Below, one piece after another: positions 24,801 through 35,420 of a DNA stretch of 64,000 bases. Under the pieces are notes generated by a model. It did not search any database. It was not told where the DNA came from and saw only the letters and a program-made list of their open reading frames with translations. Numbering within the stretch: the stretch's first letter is position 1; each line of letters starts with the position of its first letter. A program made the translations under genes and the position numbers. The stretch is from Zerene cesonia (lineage: Eukaryota > Arthropoda > Insecta > Lepidoptera > Pieridae), in contig NC_052104.1 in assembly GCF_012273895.1 (NCBI RefSeq), positions 4,836,001 through 4,900,000 on the forward strand, written 5' to 3'.

Positions 24801-27229
24801 AGTACCAAATTACGACTTTCTAAGGTTCACGTACCCTGACTAATCGCAATTACTACCTCCTACTCGGGTTCTATTTATGTGTTCATAGCAATTCAGATCC
24901 TGATTGTGACTTTTCTATCTTAGTAATTGATAAGAAATATAAAAAAAAAACATTTATTGATCTCCTAAGATAATTGATTTCCTAGATTTCTATGATACAT
25001 AATACATTTAGGGGCGAGTGTCTTAATGCGTCATGCGAATTGATACTATAAACGTAGTTACGAAAAATACGTGAGGAAGATAACGTCACTACCACGCCTC
25101 TTGTTGCCAATTGCCATCAGCAAATCATAAACAACCAATAACGGAATTCGTCACCATTTTTATCTACGAGAAAAGTAATCTGTACTTCAATTTCTTTCCA
25201 AGAAATTTATCACGCACGACAGGAGGTTGATCGATGATCACTTAGTAGTCTAGGTTATCTTAAAATAACAAAACTAATGTAGGTGTAGGTACTTCAAGTC
25301 TGTAAATAAAGCAGCTATGTACTTGGATTTAAATGCTGCATTGCATTTCATTCAAAAAACATCATAACATATTTTCAAATGTCGTCCTATACTTGTGGGT
25401 TTCCGTATTCGTGCGTCTGTGAGTAACCGGCATAGGCAACTTGCACAATATAAGGTCTGAGACACATATGGTTTATCAATTTTCATCTATGGTTAACCAC
25501 AGCTAGTCGTAGATAATAATACAACTATGTGAATATTAATAATAGAAAGTCTCCTAAACCTCTGCAATCAGCTTAGAAGATAGATTTGTTACGTTGCTAT
25601 CTACACACTTTTTCTATAATTTTTTTACGTTTACCTTATCAGGCTGTTACGTGAATAAACATATATATGTACCTATTATTAATACAATTTTTAATACAAG
25701 CTTTGTTTTTGTAGATTTTTCAATTTCAAATCAAGATTTATAATGACATAATCCTGCTTAACCTGTTTCTATCTCAGGAGGCCAGTGATCAAAGTCGACT
25801 ATTATAAACATGCTACATCAAAATATAGTAAGTTAATCTGTAATATATTAAAAAAAAAAACATCGAAATTAGAAATATTAAATAAAAGGTATATAGGAAC
25901 TGTAACTGTAAGGACGCAAATAATATGAAGCCTTAGATTTATATTACTTTATTTGAACTACTACATCGATTTCAAAAATTATTTCATCGTTGGATATGAC
26001 CCCTGAGTACTAAACAGGCTATGCATGTACCACGGGCGAAGCCGGGGCGGACCGCAATATATTGATTCCTAATTATATAATTTTGACAAACATATTCATT
26101 TTGTCAAATTATTAAATTTGACAAAATGAATGTGTAAAAGTTATAGCATTAGCTATAACTTTTTTATGAACGACAATTTTAGACAACTGCGGTTTTTTAG
26201 CCGCACTATTACCTAACACTTGGAAATTGATTTGCTCATGTATTCTTTCCCAAAAAAATGTTTCAGGTTTTACCATTTAACATGCCGAAAAAAGGAAGAT
26301 TATTTCTGATGTACTCTACATTTCAGGTTTATTTTAACAAAAATAAAAATACGATTTACTTTATTATATTTCTGTTTATTATCGAAGTTGAAATATTTAT
26401 TTCACACATTACATATCGAAATTTATAAACGGTAGGAGGAGACAGAGCAGGTGTATCGTACCTTAGAAAAATTCATTTGACACCCATGGAATATATTTTT
26501 CTCTTTATTATAATATAAAGCAAATAAATATACTAAAAATCGAACTACCTAACTACAAAAATACTTTAATAACAGCTGTAATCTAATTTTTTATATTACA
26601 GGTTATGTGTCCTGTTAATTTGGTTATCTACGTAACAGCGAATTCTACAATCACGTGTCTTCTGTGCTATAAATATATGTATATAATCATACTACGACAA
26701 CAATGACTACCGATCCCACGCGAAATTATTTCTATTGTAGGGTAGTTAAGTTATAAGCAATATTCATATTAGATCAATACGAAATGAATAACTTACCTCC
26801 TTTAGTTGGGGTCCTGTGTGAGGAATGTTGAGCTCTGTATCCTAGGATCATTTCATAATCGCCAGAATCGCGTCTCAATGGAAACTGTATTTCAATAATA
26901 TGATCACATGGCTGCATCATGTTTAAGATACCGGCTACCTTCTTCTTCTTTTCTTCAATAGAGACTCTGGATTTCATGTCTTCAACCAGTTTGTCTTCAA
27001 TAACTTGGCACGCCCTGTGGAAAAAATATTCCACCATGTCGAAGAATCGTGGGTTTGCACTTGTGGGTATATCTTTAAGCCTATCTGGAATTTCATGACT
27101 CGCATATGATCGACACGAGACATTCACTGCAGCAGGTACGATTTTGAGGATATTATTGACTGCTTCATTTTGAATAGAATTTTTTAGAGGCGGTGAGACA
27201 GCCTTAGCGATATTTTTTAAGTGCAACAT
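12964..27229 (-). CDS. Gdh: glutamate dehydrogenase, mitochondrial
   Basis: Nine exons on the minus strand: 26797-27229, 23572-23772, 20857-20996, 20100-20193, 19348-19505, 15984-16145, 14348-14552, 13377-13531 and 12964-13080. All phases agree; the product is 554 aa, near the 562 aa of the Drosophila enzyme. It interconverts glutamate and 2-oxoglutarate plus ammonium with NAD(P) in the mitochondrial matrix. Residues 1 to about 45 are basic and hydrophobic with RSYASHE, a likely import sequence. Then come IPDRLKD, DMVEYFFHRA, the substrate loop VPFGGAKAGIKINP with the catalytic lysine at about 179, PAPDMGTGERE, the Rossmann motif QGFGNVG (about 303-309), AEAANGPTTPAAD, and the animal antenna region (NHVSYGRLTF ... 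ESLERRFG) with a conserved end KIFTTYADAGLAF. The exon 8 donor is an unusual AGG/GTTCGA but is kept in the second copy. Introns hold repeats, and the fifth holds a decayed exon duplication. Confidence 0.96.
13645..13808. mobile_element. MITE with hAT-like ends
   Basis: 164 bp with inverted ends CCAGTGGCATAGCTA and TAGCTACGCCACTGG (one mismatch). Flanks TGTCGAGT and TGTCGACA agree in six of eight bases, as for an old 8-bp target duplication. The inside is unusually GC-rich. It sits in the Gdh intron between exons 7 and 8 and recurs at 29578-29741. Assignment to hAT rests only on the CAGTGG-type end and flank length. Confidence 0.6.
15488..15841 (-). mobile_element. non-autonomous Helitron-like element
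   Basis: On the minus strand it starts TCTTATATCTTTAAACGAGC and, after a (TA)n tract (15782-15814) and a GATTTTCATGAAATTTAGT block, ends with a GC hairpin ACCGAGC-3 nt-GCTCGGT (15502-15518) before CATCCAGGTACTAT. A TC start and a subterminal 3' hairpin are Helitron features; the end is CTAT rather than CTRR, so the class is tentative. Lies in the Gdh intron between exons 6 and 7. Confidence 0.45.
19223..19313 (-). pseudogene. decayed tandem copy of Gdh exon 5 3' end
   Basis: A 91-bp unit lies in direct tandem with 19314-19403, which contains the end of Gdh exon 5 and its donor. On the minus strand the copy still reads VEHDGAIHSPDVIEP against IEHDGAIHNPDGIDP in the exon and keeps GTGAGCTTCT at the donor. 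One extra base before the donor (CCTATGG/GTGAGC for CCTAAG/GTGAGC) would shift the frame into exon 6, and reading through from exon 5 meets TAG at once. Six of the differences are synonymous and about eight are replacements. Most likely a relic. Confidence 0.6.
22075..22250. repeat. lepidopteran interspersed repeat (GGTGATCGCTTACCA core)
   Basis: Contains TTCATGGGCGGTGGTGATCG, CTTACCACCAGCTCAGTTGC and CCGCTATGACATAAAAAAAA, shared with 48225-48415 and, in reverse, 52915-53130. A-rich tail, no coding capacity. Lies in the Gdh intron between exons 2 and 3. Confidence 0.55.
23462..23520. repeat. fragment of the GAGCTGGTGGTTC repeat family
   Basis: Reads 'tagcaactgagcttgtggttcgactgatggtaa' then 'ccccggtgcgag', the two parts that also lie near each other in reverse at 52919-53215. 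Close to Gdh exon 2. Confidence 0.4.
23773..26796 (-). other. first Gdh intron
   Basis: 3,024 bases of AT-rich sequence. It contains a short repeat remnant with 'cacgggcgaagccggggcgg' at about 26030-26052, the twin hairpins at 26090-26163 and no coding signal. From about 26150 to the exon it is repeated at 34150-34795. Confidence 0.5.
26090..26163. repeat. two adjacent near-perfect hairpins with ATTA loops
   Basis: Hairpin one: arms 26090-26110 and 26115-26135, 21 bp with one mismatch, loop ATTA. Hairpin two: arms 26136-26147 (AAAAGTTATAGC) and 26152-26163, 12 bp perfect, loop ATTA. They lie at the point where the second copy of the block (34146) breaks off. Confidence 0.75.
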
Positions 27230-27419
27230 TTTGAAATTAAGTACTATAGTCGGGTAAGGTATCGGGTCGCTCTACACTTGAATCAAAATACACGAATTAT
27301 AAGTGTTATAAAGAATAAAACAGCAGAGACGACCCGCCCCGACGGATTGCGAGTCGGCGACTATGGCTATGGTGCTGTGCGTCGTCTCATTATACCGTAT
27401 TATCTATGGTTCTTTGGCT

Positions 27420-28419
27420 NNNNNNNNNNNNNNNNNNNNNNNNNNNNNNNNNNNNNNNNNNNNNNNNNNNNNNNNNNNNNNNNNNNNNNNNNNNNNNNNN
27501 NNNNNNNNNNNNNNNNNNNNNNNNNNNNNNNNNNNNNNNNNNNNNNNNNNNNNNNNNNNNNNNNNNNNNNNNNNNNNNNNNNNNNNNNNNNNNNNNNNNN
27601 NNNNNNNNNNNNNNNNNNNNNNNNNNNNNNNNNNNNNNNNNNNNNNNNNNNNNNNNNNNNNNNNNNNNNNNNNNNNNNNNNNNNNNNNNNNNNNNNNNNN
27701 NNNNNNNNNNNNNNNNNNNNNNNNNNNNNNNNNNNNNNNNNNNNNNNNNNNNNNNNNNNNNNNNNNNNNNNNNNNNNNNNNNNNNNNNNNNNNNNNNNNN
27801 NNNNNNNNNNNNNNNNNNNNNNNNNNNNNNNNNNNNNNNNNNNNNNNNNNNNNNNNNNNNNNNNNNNNNNNNNNNNNNNNNNNNNNNNNNNNNNNNNNNN
27901 NNNNNNNNNNNNNNNNNNNNNNNNNNNNNNNNNNNNNNNNNNNNNNNNNNNNNNNNNNNNNNNNNNNNNNNNNNNNNNNNNNNNNNNNNNNNNNNNNNNN
28001 NNNNNNNNNNNNNNNNNNNNNNNNNNNNNNNNNNNNNNNNNNNNNNNNNNNNNNNNNNNNNNNNNNNNNNNNNNNNNNNNNNNNNNNNNNNNNNNNNNNN
28101 NNNNNNNNNNNNNNNNNNNNNNNNNNNNNNNNNNNNNNNNNNNNNNNNNNNNNNNNNNNNNNNNNNNNNNNNNNNNNNNNNNNNNNNNNNNNNNNNNNNN
28201 NNNNNNNNNNNNNNNNNNNNNNNNNNNNNNNNNNNNNNNNNNNNNNNNNNNNNNNNNNNNNNNNNNNNNNNNNNNNNNNNNNNNNNNNNNNNNNNNNNNN
28301 NNNNNNNNNNNNNNNNNNNNNNNNNNNNNNNNNNNNNNNNNNNNNNNNNNNNNNNNNNNNNNNNNNNNNNNNNNNNNNNNNNNNNNNNNNNNNNNNNNNN
28401 NNNNNNNNNNNNNNNNNNN
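27420..28419. other. assembly gap of 1000 N
   Basis: Exactly 1000 N. The left edge stops just upstream of Gdh exon 1; the right edge starts in sequence identical to position 12434. Confidence 0.99.
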
Positions 28420-28903
28420 TTCATTTAATGGCAAGCGATCACCGTGGCTCAATTTTTTATTCATAATATATATTAAGGTCTACTGACAGCTAATTTTACA
28501 GTCCCTGATTAATAAACTCAGTAAATTAATTAAGCCAATAAAAAGTTAAATATGAGTGTCAAAAATGAAGTATCATGGACCAAAATATGTAAGGGTGGCA
28601 AGGATTGTCCTGTTGTATGAATTCCTTATTTATTGTCCAAAGAATGTAGCTTTTAAATTATTCGAAATAAAAACTCATTGTAACGGTAAAACAATTTAAT
28701 TCGAAAACCAAGACATTACAGTTGGAAAATCACATTTTTTACTTATAAGATAAACAACAAGTTAAAATTATAAAAGCCATGATTTCAAGAAATAAAATAC
28801 TGTGTATATAACGTCTTATCTGTAATGACTCAAGTGCATGGGGGGCTAAATGGGAGTCTTTCAAATGCAGACAATACTTGAAATTCGTATTAATATGAAT
28901 AGA

Positions 28904-29464
28904 TTAGAAAGCGAGACCCGCGTCGGCGTAAGTTGTGAAGATCTTCTCGATGGAGTTGGCGTACGCCGCCGTTCTCAGGTCCAGACCGAGGTTGAACTTC
29001 ATGGCAGTCTTCATGATAGCCTGATAACAATCAAAAATATAACATTTGAGAATATTACTAATTTATACTAGAATTAACAATATAATTAAAAAAATATTGA
29101 AGATTATGTTCGAAAATGAACCCATAATAAACAATTGAAGCAAGCTTTTGTCTCCGCTGGCATCATAACATCTTTAAAAACATTAGACACTTTTACATAC
29201 TTATAAAACAATCAAATCTCATAATATCGTAGCACAAGAATTATAAAAAGAAAATATCATTAAATGACAGTGCAAAGAAGAAAAAACTGCATCAAAAATT
29301 AATTCGAACCCTAGCAGAGCGCTCCATGGTGTAGTCAAGGCCGGAGTGCACGATGTCCTTCTCGGAGGCACCGGAGATGCGCTTCTGGAAGGACTCGGAG
29401 GGCGTCACCGGGATGCGCCCGCCCACGCGCCCGAAGCGACGCTCCAGCGACTCTTGCACGGACT
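28904..29464 (-). pseudogene. Gdh exons 9 and 8, second copy
   Basis: Exon 9 copy 28904-29020 and exon 8 copy 29310-29464 have intact frames, stop codon, acceptors and the AGG/GTTCGA donor. No exons 2-7 follow before the exon 1 copy at 34796-35228, so this cannot encode an enzyme as assembled. It is either an allele misplaced by the assembler or a truncated duplicate; the near identity favours the allele. Confidence 0.75.
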
Positions 29465-29577
29465 CTGCCAATTTATTATAACGTCATTACACTATATTAT
29501 GGTGGATGGCGTCGCGGACGTACTATTTGTATGTTGGTATTCGTCGTGTATGAGGGAAGGACTAAAGAGTGTCGAGT

Positions 29578-29741
29578 CCAGTGGCATAGCTAGAGGCACA
29601 AGGGCCCTGTTGCATAGAATCGGGCCCACCTCCTCTCTTTCCGCCTTCCTCCCCTCTTTCAAAGCTGAGGTTAGAGGGCCCCCTGAGCTCCGGGGCCCTG
29701 GTGCACTGCACCACCTGGCCCTATGATAGCTACGCCACTGG
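29578..29741. mobile_element. MITE with hAT-like ends, second copy
   Basis: Same 164-bp element as 13645-13808, with the same ends and flanks. It is part of the duplicated block rather than a separate insertion. Confidence 0.6.
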
Positions 29742-29980
29742 TGTCGACGGAACGCAATGGGTTTTTAGTCGGTAGAAACACGGTCATTTACACCTTGCCC
29801 AGGGGCCGTGGGTAACGTCGGATATATGCAAGGTATGTATGTATGTATTTTTTATGGTGGGGAATCCTTCTATACAATAAGCATATTATAGCAGAAATGT
29901 TAAATAACATAGGTAAGAGACTCAGATAAGAAAAAGTCCCGTGGAGAATGGTAGCCTTTGGGTAATTATGGAAATGTAAA

Positions 29981-30080
29981 NNNNNNNNNNNNNNNNNNNN
30001 NNNNNNNNNNNNNNNNNNNNNNNNNNNNNNNNNNNNNNNNNNNNNNNNNNNNNNNNNNNNNNNNNNNNNNNNNNNNNNNN
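29981..30080. other. assembly gap of 100 N
   Basis: Exactly 100 N, a usual placeholder for a gap of unknown size. Copy 2 of the Gdh block breaks here at the equivalent of about 14049. Confidence 0.98.
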
Positions 30081-30241
30081 GTGAGGAAACCGGCATGTCC
30101 AAGAATCCAAAGTTCGACGACATGTGACATCTGCCAACCCGCACTTGGCCAGCGTGGTCGATTATGGCCTGAACCCTCATAGGAGGTCTATGTCCCAGCA
30201 GTGGGAACATATATGGGCTGATGATGATGATGATGATGATT
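30081..30241 (+). repeat. SINE 3' part with (GAT)n tail
   Basis: Contains CATCTGCCAACCCGCACTTG, GTCCCAGCAGTGGGAACATA and a GATGATGATGAT tail. The 5' part lies in the gap. Same family as 47412-47643. Confidence 0.7.
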
Positions 30242-30289
30242 ATAGTCGAAAATATACATCCTATATTCTCTACTAACTAATAATAGAAA

Positions 30290-30473
30290 GACGAAAGTAC
30301 ATCTGTCTATCTCTTCACGCATAAACCACAGTATCGTTTTGGATGAAATAAGCTATTTAAGCTATGATAAAGGATAGTATTCATCCCAGAAATCCCACGA
30401 GAATTATTCGAAGAAAAACTCGAAACTATCTTTCTTCCGACCACACCTGCGAAGTTGCGGGCTAACAGCTAGT
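30290..30473 (+). repeat. CTAG-ended interspersed repeat
   Basis: Ends GCGAAGTTGCGGGCTAACAG then CTAG (30469-30472) before T. Its end matches the reverse fragment at 2786. Class uncertain. Confidence 0.45.
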
Positions 30474-31664
30474 TGTTAATAAAACTAAATATATGACTAG
30501 TGACAATAGACCTTTTATTAAACATAGTCTATTTTTTTCTTTTACATAGTAAATGTTTTCTAAGTCTGGATATGATCCATCAGTTTTCAATAATATATAC
30601 TTTAATGTTAATTTTACAAACAACATTACACATTTTTTGTATTAAGCTATTAATTAGTGTTATTACCACTATTTATAGTATTCAAAAAGAAAAAAAAACG
30701 CTATTAAATAACTTAAGACATACTTAAAAAATAAGATATAGGAATAAAGATTCCTATATGTTTATTCAAACCTTGTTTGTTTGCCACTTCTATAAAACGA
30801 CCGGTATATTATAAAATAATATTACAACAGCACCCTAATTAAATAAGAAAAACTCAAAAACAATATCAGTGAGTATTCTATCACTTCGATGCAGTTAACC
30901 GTCTTGGCACTTGAAAAGGAGGTGCTAGAGCTAGTATGTCACTAGCATGTTAATCTCTCTGAAGGATATTATCTTCAATAGCTTGAAGACATTCATCTGT
31001 TCAGCGCTCATCGTGGCGATTTTTTTGTGTAATGCAATTTTGTGCCTACGCTAGATTTAGCGTAGGTATAAAATTGCATGATCGGCAATGTAAGTAAACG
31101 ATTGCGTGCGATCTATAAAAAAATCCCAAAAAAAGAATTCACGAAACTGAATAAATAACAGTACTCTACAATACCATTGTTTTCATATAAATTTGATTAT
31201 TATGTATTTATTTAAAAATAGTTAAAACAATGTCGAAATAAACACCATTTGCATTCCTTCCAAGTTGTTTATATTTCAGTATTAAATTACCATATTATTA
31301 CAGTAATTGGAATCTGTAGCGAAATTTAACACTATATACTCCGTTGGGTAAAAGCAAAAATATTTGTTTTTTGGCTCATTACCATGGTTGTATTTCTCCT
31401 AAAAGATGACGTAAATCTTCGTGAAACTTAGAATTCTTATATTATATACTAGTGTTATGTATGTCTTAAACAATATTATATAATGCTTATAATATATAGC
31501 TTCTTAATGTTTCTGGATGCCATACTTTTCGTGACATTTATAATATTATTTCTGATATAATAAGCAATTAACACCATAAAATTATTAATAGTCCAGTAGT
31601 TTTAGGTCGATTTAGGCCTGTATTTCGGAAACGTGGCCTACCTAGCTGTAAATTCGTATATACT
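30474..31664. other. non-coding stretch before the retroelement
   Basis: AT-rich, no coding signal except possible remnants near 31568-31664 on the minus strand. Holds the hairpin at 31032-31079. A 100-N gap follows at 31665-31764. Confidence 0.4.
31032..31079 (+). repeat. 22-bp hairpin with four-base loop
   Basis: Arms 31032-31053 and 31058-31079, loop GATT. The two departures from perfect pairing would be G-U pairs in a plus-strand transcript. The loop is too short for a typical microRNA precursor. Confidence 0.7.
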
Positions 31665-31764
31665 NNNNNNNNNNNNNNNNNNNNNNNNNNNNNNNNNNNN
31701 NNNNNNNNNNNNNNNNNNNNNNNNNNNNNNNNNNNNNNNNNNNNNNNNNNNNNNNNNNNNNNNN

Positions 31765-34045
31765 GTAAGTAATTATTTTTAGATAGAGTAGTTCTTGTTT
31801 TCATTTGAAGTCGGTTTATATCAGTGATGGTCCATTTAACAATACCAAATGAATATGTTAGAACTGGAATAGCATATGTATTAATGGCTTTGAATAAGTT
31901 TTTAGATTGAAGTTGTGATTTGCAAATATTGTTTATTCTTTTAGTGTATTCTGATGTTAGGTTGTTTTTAATCTCTACATGCTTGATTTTATTAGATTGA
32001 TGTATACCAAGATACTTATATGTGTCTGTCGGGTGCATTGTATCAAAGGGNNNNNNNNNNNNNNNNNNNNNNNNNNNNNNNNNNNNNNNNNNNNNNNNNN
32101 NNNNNNNNNNNNNNNNNNNNNNNNNNNNNNNNNNNNNNNNNNNNNNNNNNNGTGTTTGGTGTAAGTTTATATCCATTGTTAGTATTATTAAGTAGATTTG
32201 AAAGAGGATTTAGAGCAAGACAAAACCACAAAGGACTCAAGGAGTCACCTTGAAAAATGCCTCTTTTTATGGCAATGTTATCCGTTTTGATAAAATTAGT
32301 GTTATTACGTAAATAAAGTGAGGTTGTCCATTGTTTCATGACACCTTTTAAAAAATTTATAATATGTGGGTTAATTCTATATATCTCTAAGATTTGATAA
32401 AGCCAGGAATGTGGTATACTGTCAAACGCTTTTGTATAGTCTATATATGTTACATGCAGATTTCTTTTGTGGACATTGGCATGATTTAAAACAGTAGTAT
32501 CTATTATGAGTTGTTCCTTGCATCCTTTGTGATTTCGTCTACACCCTTTTTGTTCTTCGGATAAAATTTTATTTAGTTCTATGTGTTCAGTTATTTTATT
32601 AGCAATACAAGATGTAATGAGTTTATAAAATGTTGGTAGGCAAGTGATGGGTCTATATTGTGATGGGTTATTTGTATTGACGCTCTTAGGGAGCATATAG
32701 GTAATGCCATTAGTCATGAATCTTGGAAGAATTTGTTGACCTTTAATGACATCTGTGATATTTTTCGCTAATATATCATGCAGCACTACAAATTTCTTGT
32801 ACCAAAAATTATGTAAATGGTCTACACCTGCAGCTTTCCAATTTTTCATTCTTTTTGTCACTTCTGCTATATCATCTATATTTAGTTCTACAAAGTCCAT
32901 CGGATCAGTATTTTCCCATCTCTTCTTTTCATCCTCTATCCATTTACTCTCTGAGCTATGATTTTGCTGATTAGACCAGACATTGGCCCAGTAGTTTTTG
33001 AGTTCTTCTGCTTGTGGAATTTCCTCATTGTGTACTGGGTTGTTATTATTTAGCTTACGATAAAAACCTTTCTCATTGCTATTAAATAGTTTGTTGTCTT
33101 CTTTTCTTCTAAGTGCTTTTAAATACCTTTTTAATCTTTGTGACTTAAGGGCTAGTTTTTGTTTGAGTGTGTCTAGGAATTCTTCAGGTCTTGAATTGTT
33201 ATTTTCATGTGACGAGTGTATCTTATTGTTGATGAAAATCTTCTCTACTGCATTGACTACTTTTTTTGTTCTATTGTTGTTTATGTATTGGGTAAGCCTG
33301 CCAATATTAGCTCTTAAGTTTTTTATATCATTTTCAATTCTTATTTGCCAACGGGGTTTGTGTGTATTACTAATTCGATATTCACTATTATTTCGTGTTT
33401 TATAGCCTAAATATTTGCTAATGACAAGTGCACTACAATAAATGAGCGTATGTATCGTGTTAATATCAGAATCGAGAGTGAAATAATTTCTTAAAATATT
33501 GTTATTAAATATGTTTACTATCACATACAATTTTCTGTTTTCTCGTAGTCGAGGGAGTGTTGGTCGAGATGTTGGGTCAGTACCAGTATATTGAGTAAGT
33601 GCGGTTTCTAATTGGTCTATGAGTTCCTGTATTGGTACTTCATGGTTTTTATCAGATGATTTAGTTTCTAATAATGTCAGAGGTGAAGGATCGTTTGTCT
33701 GTGTAGATGCGTGAACGGAGTGTTGTGTGGGTGTTGGTAAGAGTTTTAATGAGGTGTCTTGTGAGAGTCTATTAGATATATATGTGACAGTTTCATTGGC
33801 TATATGTGTTTGCCCTGTGTTTTGTGTGTGTGAGGANNNNNNNNNNTTCTGTTGCAAAATTTTCTTCAGGCGATGTGAAGTTGTTACTATTTTCTTCTTG
33901 TATGAGTTTATCCTGTACTTCTTTTTTTATTTGATTAATTACTTTGTCTGTCAATAATTTGTTTCTAACTATAACCCTTCTCTGGTCTGCAATTCTTTGT
34001 GCGGAGACGTTAAGTTCTGGATACTGAAGCACGAACTGATCGTAC
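31765..34045 (-). mobile_element. non-LTR retrotransposon, R4/Dong-like reverse transcriptase
   Basis: Minus-strand coding in three pieces separated by N runs (33837-33846, 32051-32151) and bounded by gaps at 34046-34145 and 31665-31764. The main piece (32152-33836) has a reverse transcriptase with LPKSVNTNNPSQYRPITCLP, YIDYTKAFDSIPHSWL holding the first catalytic Asp, and RGIFQGDSLSPLWF. The YxDD box would fall in the gap at 32051-32151. The next piece has YKYLGI and NTYAIPVLTYSFGIVKWT, the thumb-region pattern of the R4/Dong clade, whose members carry a restriction-like endonuclease at the C-terminus; that domain is not visible. The N-terminal piece is Lys/Asn-rich. The frame differs between pieces, but the gap lengths are placeholders, so frameshifts cannot be claimed. 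No stop codon breaks the main piece, suggesting a young copy. Confidence 0.85.
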
Positions 34046-34145
34046 NNNNNNNNNNNNNNNNNNNNNNNNNNNNNNNNNNNNNNNNNNNNNNNNNNNNNNN
34101 NNNNNNNNNNNNNNNNNNNNNNNNNNNNNNNNNNNNNNNNNNNNN

Positions 34146-35420
34146 ATTTAATGATATAACTTTTTTATGAACGACAATTTTACAACTGCGGTTTTTTAGC
34201 CGCACTGTTACCTAACACCTAGAAATTGATTTGTTCATGTATTCTTTCACAAAAAAATGTTTCAGGTTTTACCATTTAACATGCCGAAAAAAGGAAGATT
34301 ATTTCTGATGTACCCTACATTTCAGGTTTATTTTAACAAAAATAAAAATACGATTTACTTTATTATATTTCTGTTTATTATCGAAGTTGAAATATTTATT
34401 TCACACATTACATATCGAAATTTATAAACGGTAGGAGGAGACAGAGCAGGTGTATCGTACCTTAGAAAAATTCATTTGACACCCATGGAATATATTTTTC
34501 TCTTTATTATAATATAAAGCAAATAAATATACTAAAAATCGAACTACCTAACTACAAAAATACTTTAATAACAGCTGTAATCTAATTTTTTATATTACAG
34601 TTTATGTGTCCTGTTAATTTGGTTATCTACGTAACAGCGAATTCTACAATCACGTGTCTTCTGTGCTATAAATATATGTATATAATCATACTACGACAAC
34701 AATGACTACCGATCCCACGCGAAATTATTTCTATTGTAGGGTAGTTAAGTTATAAGCAATATTCATATTAGATCAATACGAAATGAATAACTTACCTCCT
34801 TTAGTTGGGGTCCTGTGTGAGGAATGTTGAGCTCTGTATCCTAGGATCATTTCATAATCGCCAGAATCGCGTCTCAATGGAAACTGTATTTCAATAATAT
34901 GATCACATGGCTGCATCATGTTTAAGATACCGGCTACCTTCTTCTTCTTTTCTTCAATAGAGACTCTGGATTTCATGTCTTCAACCAGTTTGTCTTCAAT
35001 AACTTGGCACGCCCTGTGGAAAAAATATTCCACCATGTCGAAGAATCGTGGGTTTGCACTTGTGGGTATATCTTTAAGCCTATCTGGAATTTCATGACTC
35101 GCATATGATCGACACGAGACATTCACTGCAGCAGGTACGATTTTGAGGATATTATTGACTGCTTCATTTTGAATAGAATTTTTTAGAGGCGGTGAGACAG
35201 CCTTAGCGATATTTTTTAAGTGCAACATTTTGAAATTAAGTACTATAGTCGGGTAAGGTATCGGGTCGCTCTACACTTGAATCAAAATACACGAATTATA
35301 AGTGTTATAAAGAATAAAACAGCAGAGACGACCCGCCCCGACGGATTGCGAGTCGGCGACTATGGCTATGGCGCTGTGCGTCGTCTCATTATAGCGTATT
35401 ATCTATGGTTCTTTGGCTAC
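34146..35420 (-). repeat. second copy of the Gdh 5' block
   Basis: Colinear and nearly identical with about 26150-27419. It starts just after a 100-N gap, inside what is the second hairpin in copy 1, and runs on without a gap past 35420, whereas copy 1 stops at the 1000-N gap at the matching base. Confidence 0.9.
34796..35228 (-). pseudogene. Gdh exon 1, second copy
   Basis: 433-base exon with the same start codon, donor and translated protein (144 residues) as 26797-27229. As assembled it is followed by the retroelement and then exons 8 and 9, so it cannot make a whole enzyme. The sequence upstream continues to 36.7 kb, so this copy is likely joined to the true promoter. Confidence 0.8.

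Larger units (their letters stand above)
28420..29980 (-). repeat. second copy of the Gdh 3' block
   Basis: Colinear and nearly identical with 12434-14049. Differences include a 46-base segment present only in the first copy (about 12596-12641), a variant near 29180, single substitutions such as C/T in exon 8, and an extra GTAT unit. The copy ends at a 100-N gap. Confidence 0.9.

Noticed and set aside
27221..28486. Long open frames across 27420-28419
   Set aside because: They are made of N and have no meaning.
31032..31079. microRNA gene
   Set aside because: Hairpin loop of four bases and no recognisable mature microRNA sequence.
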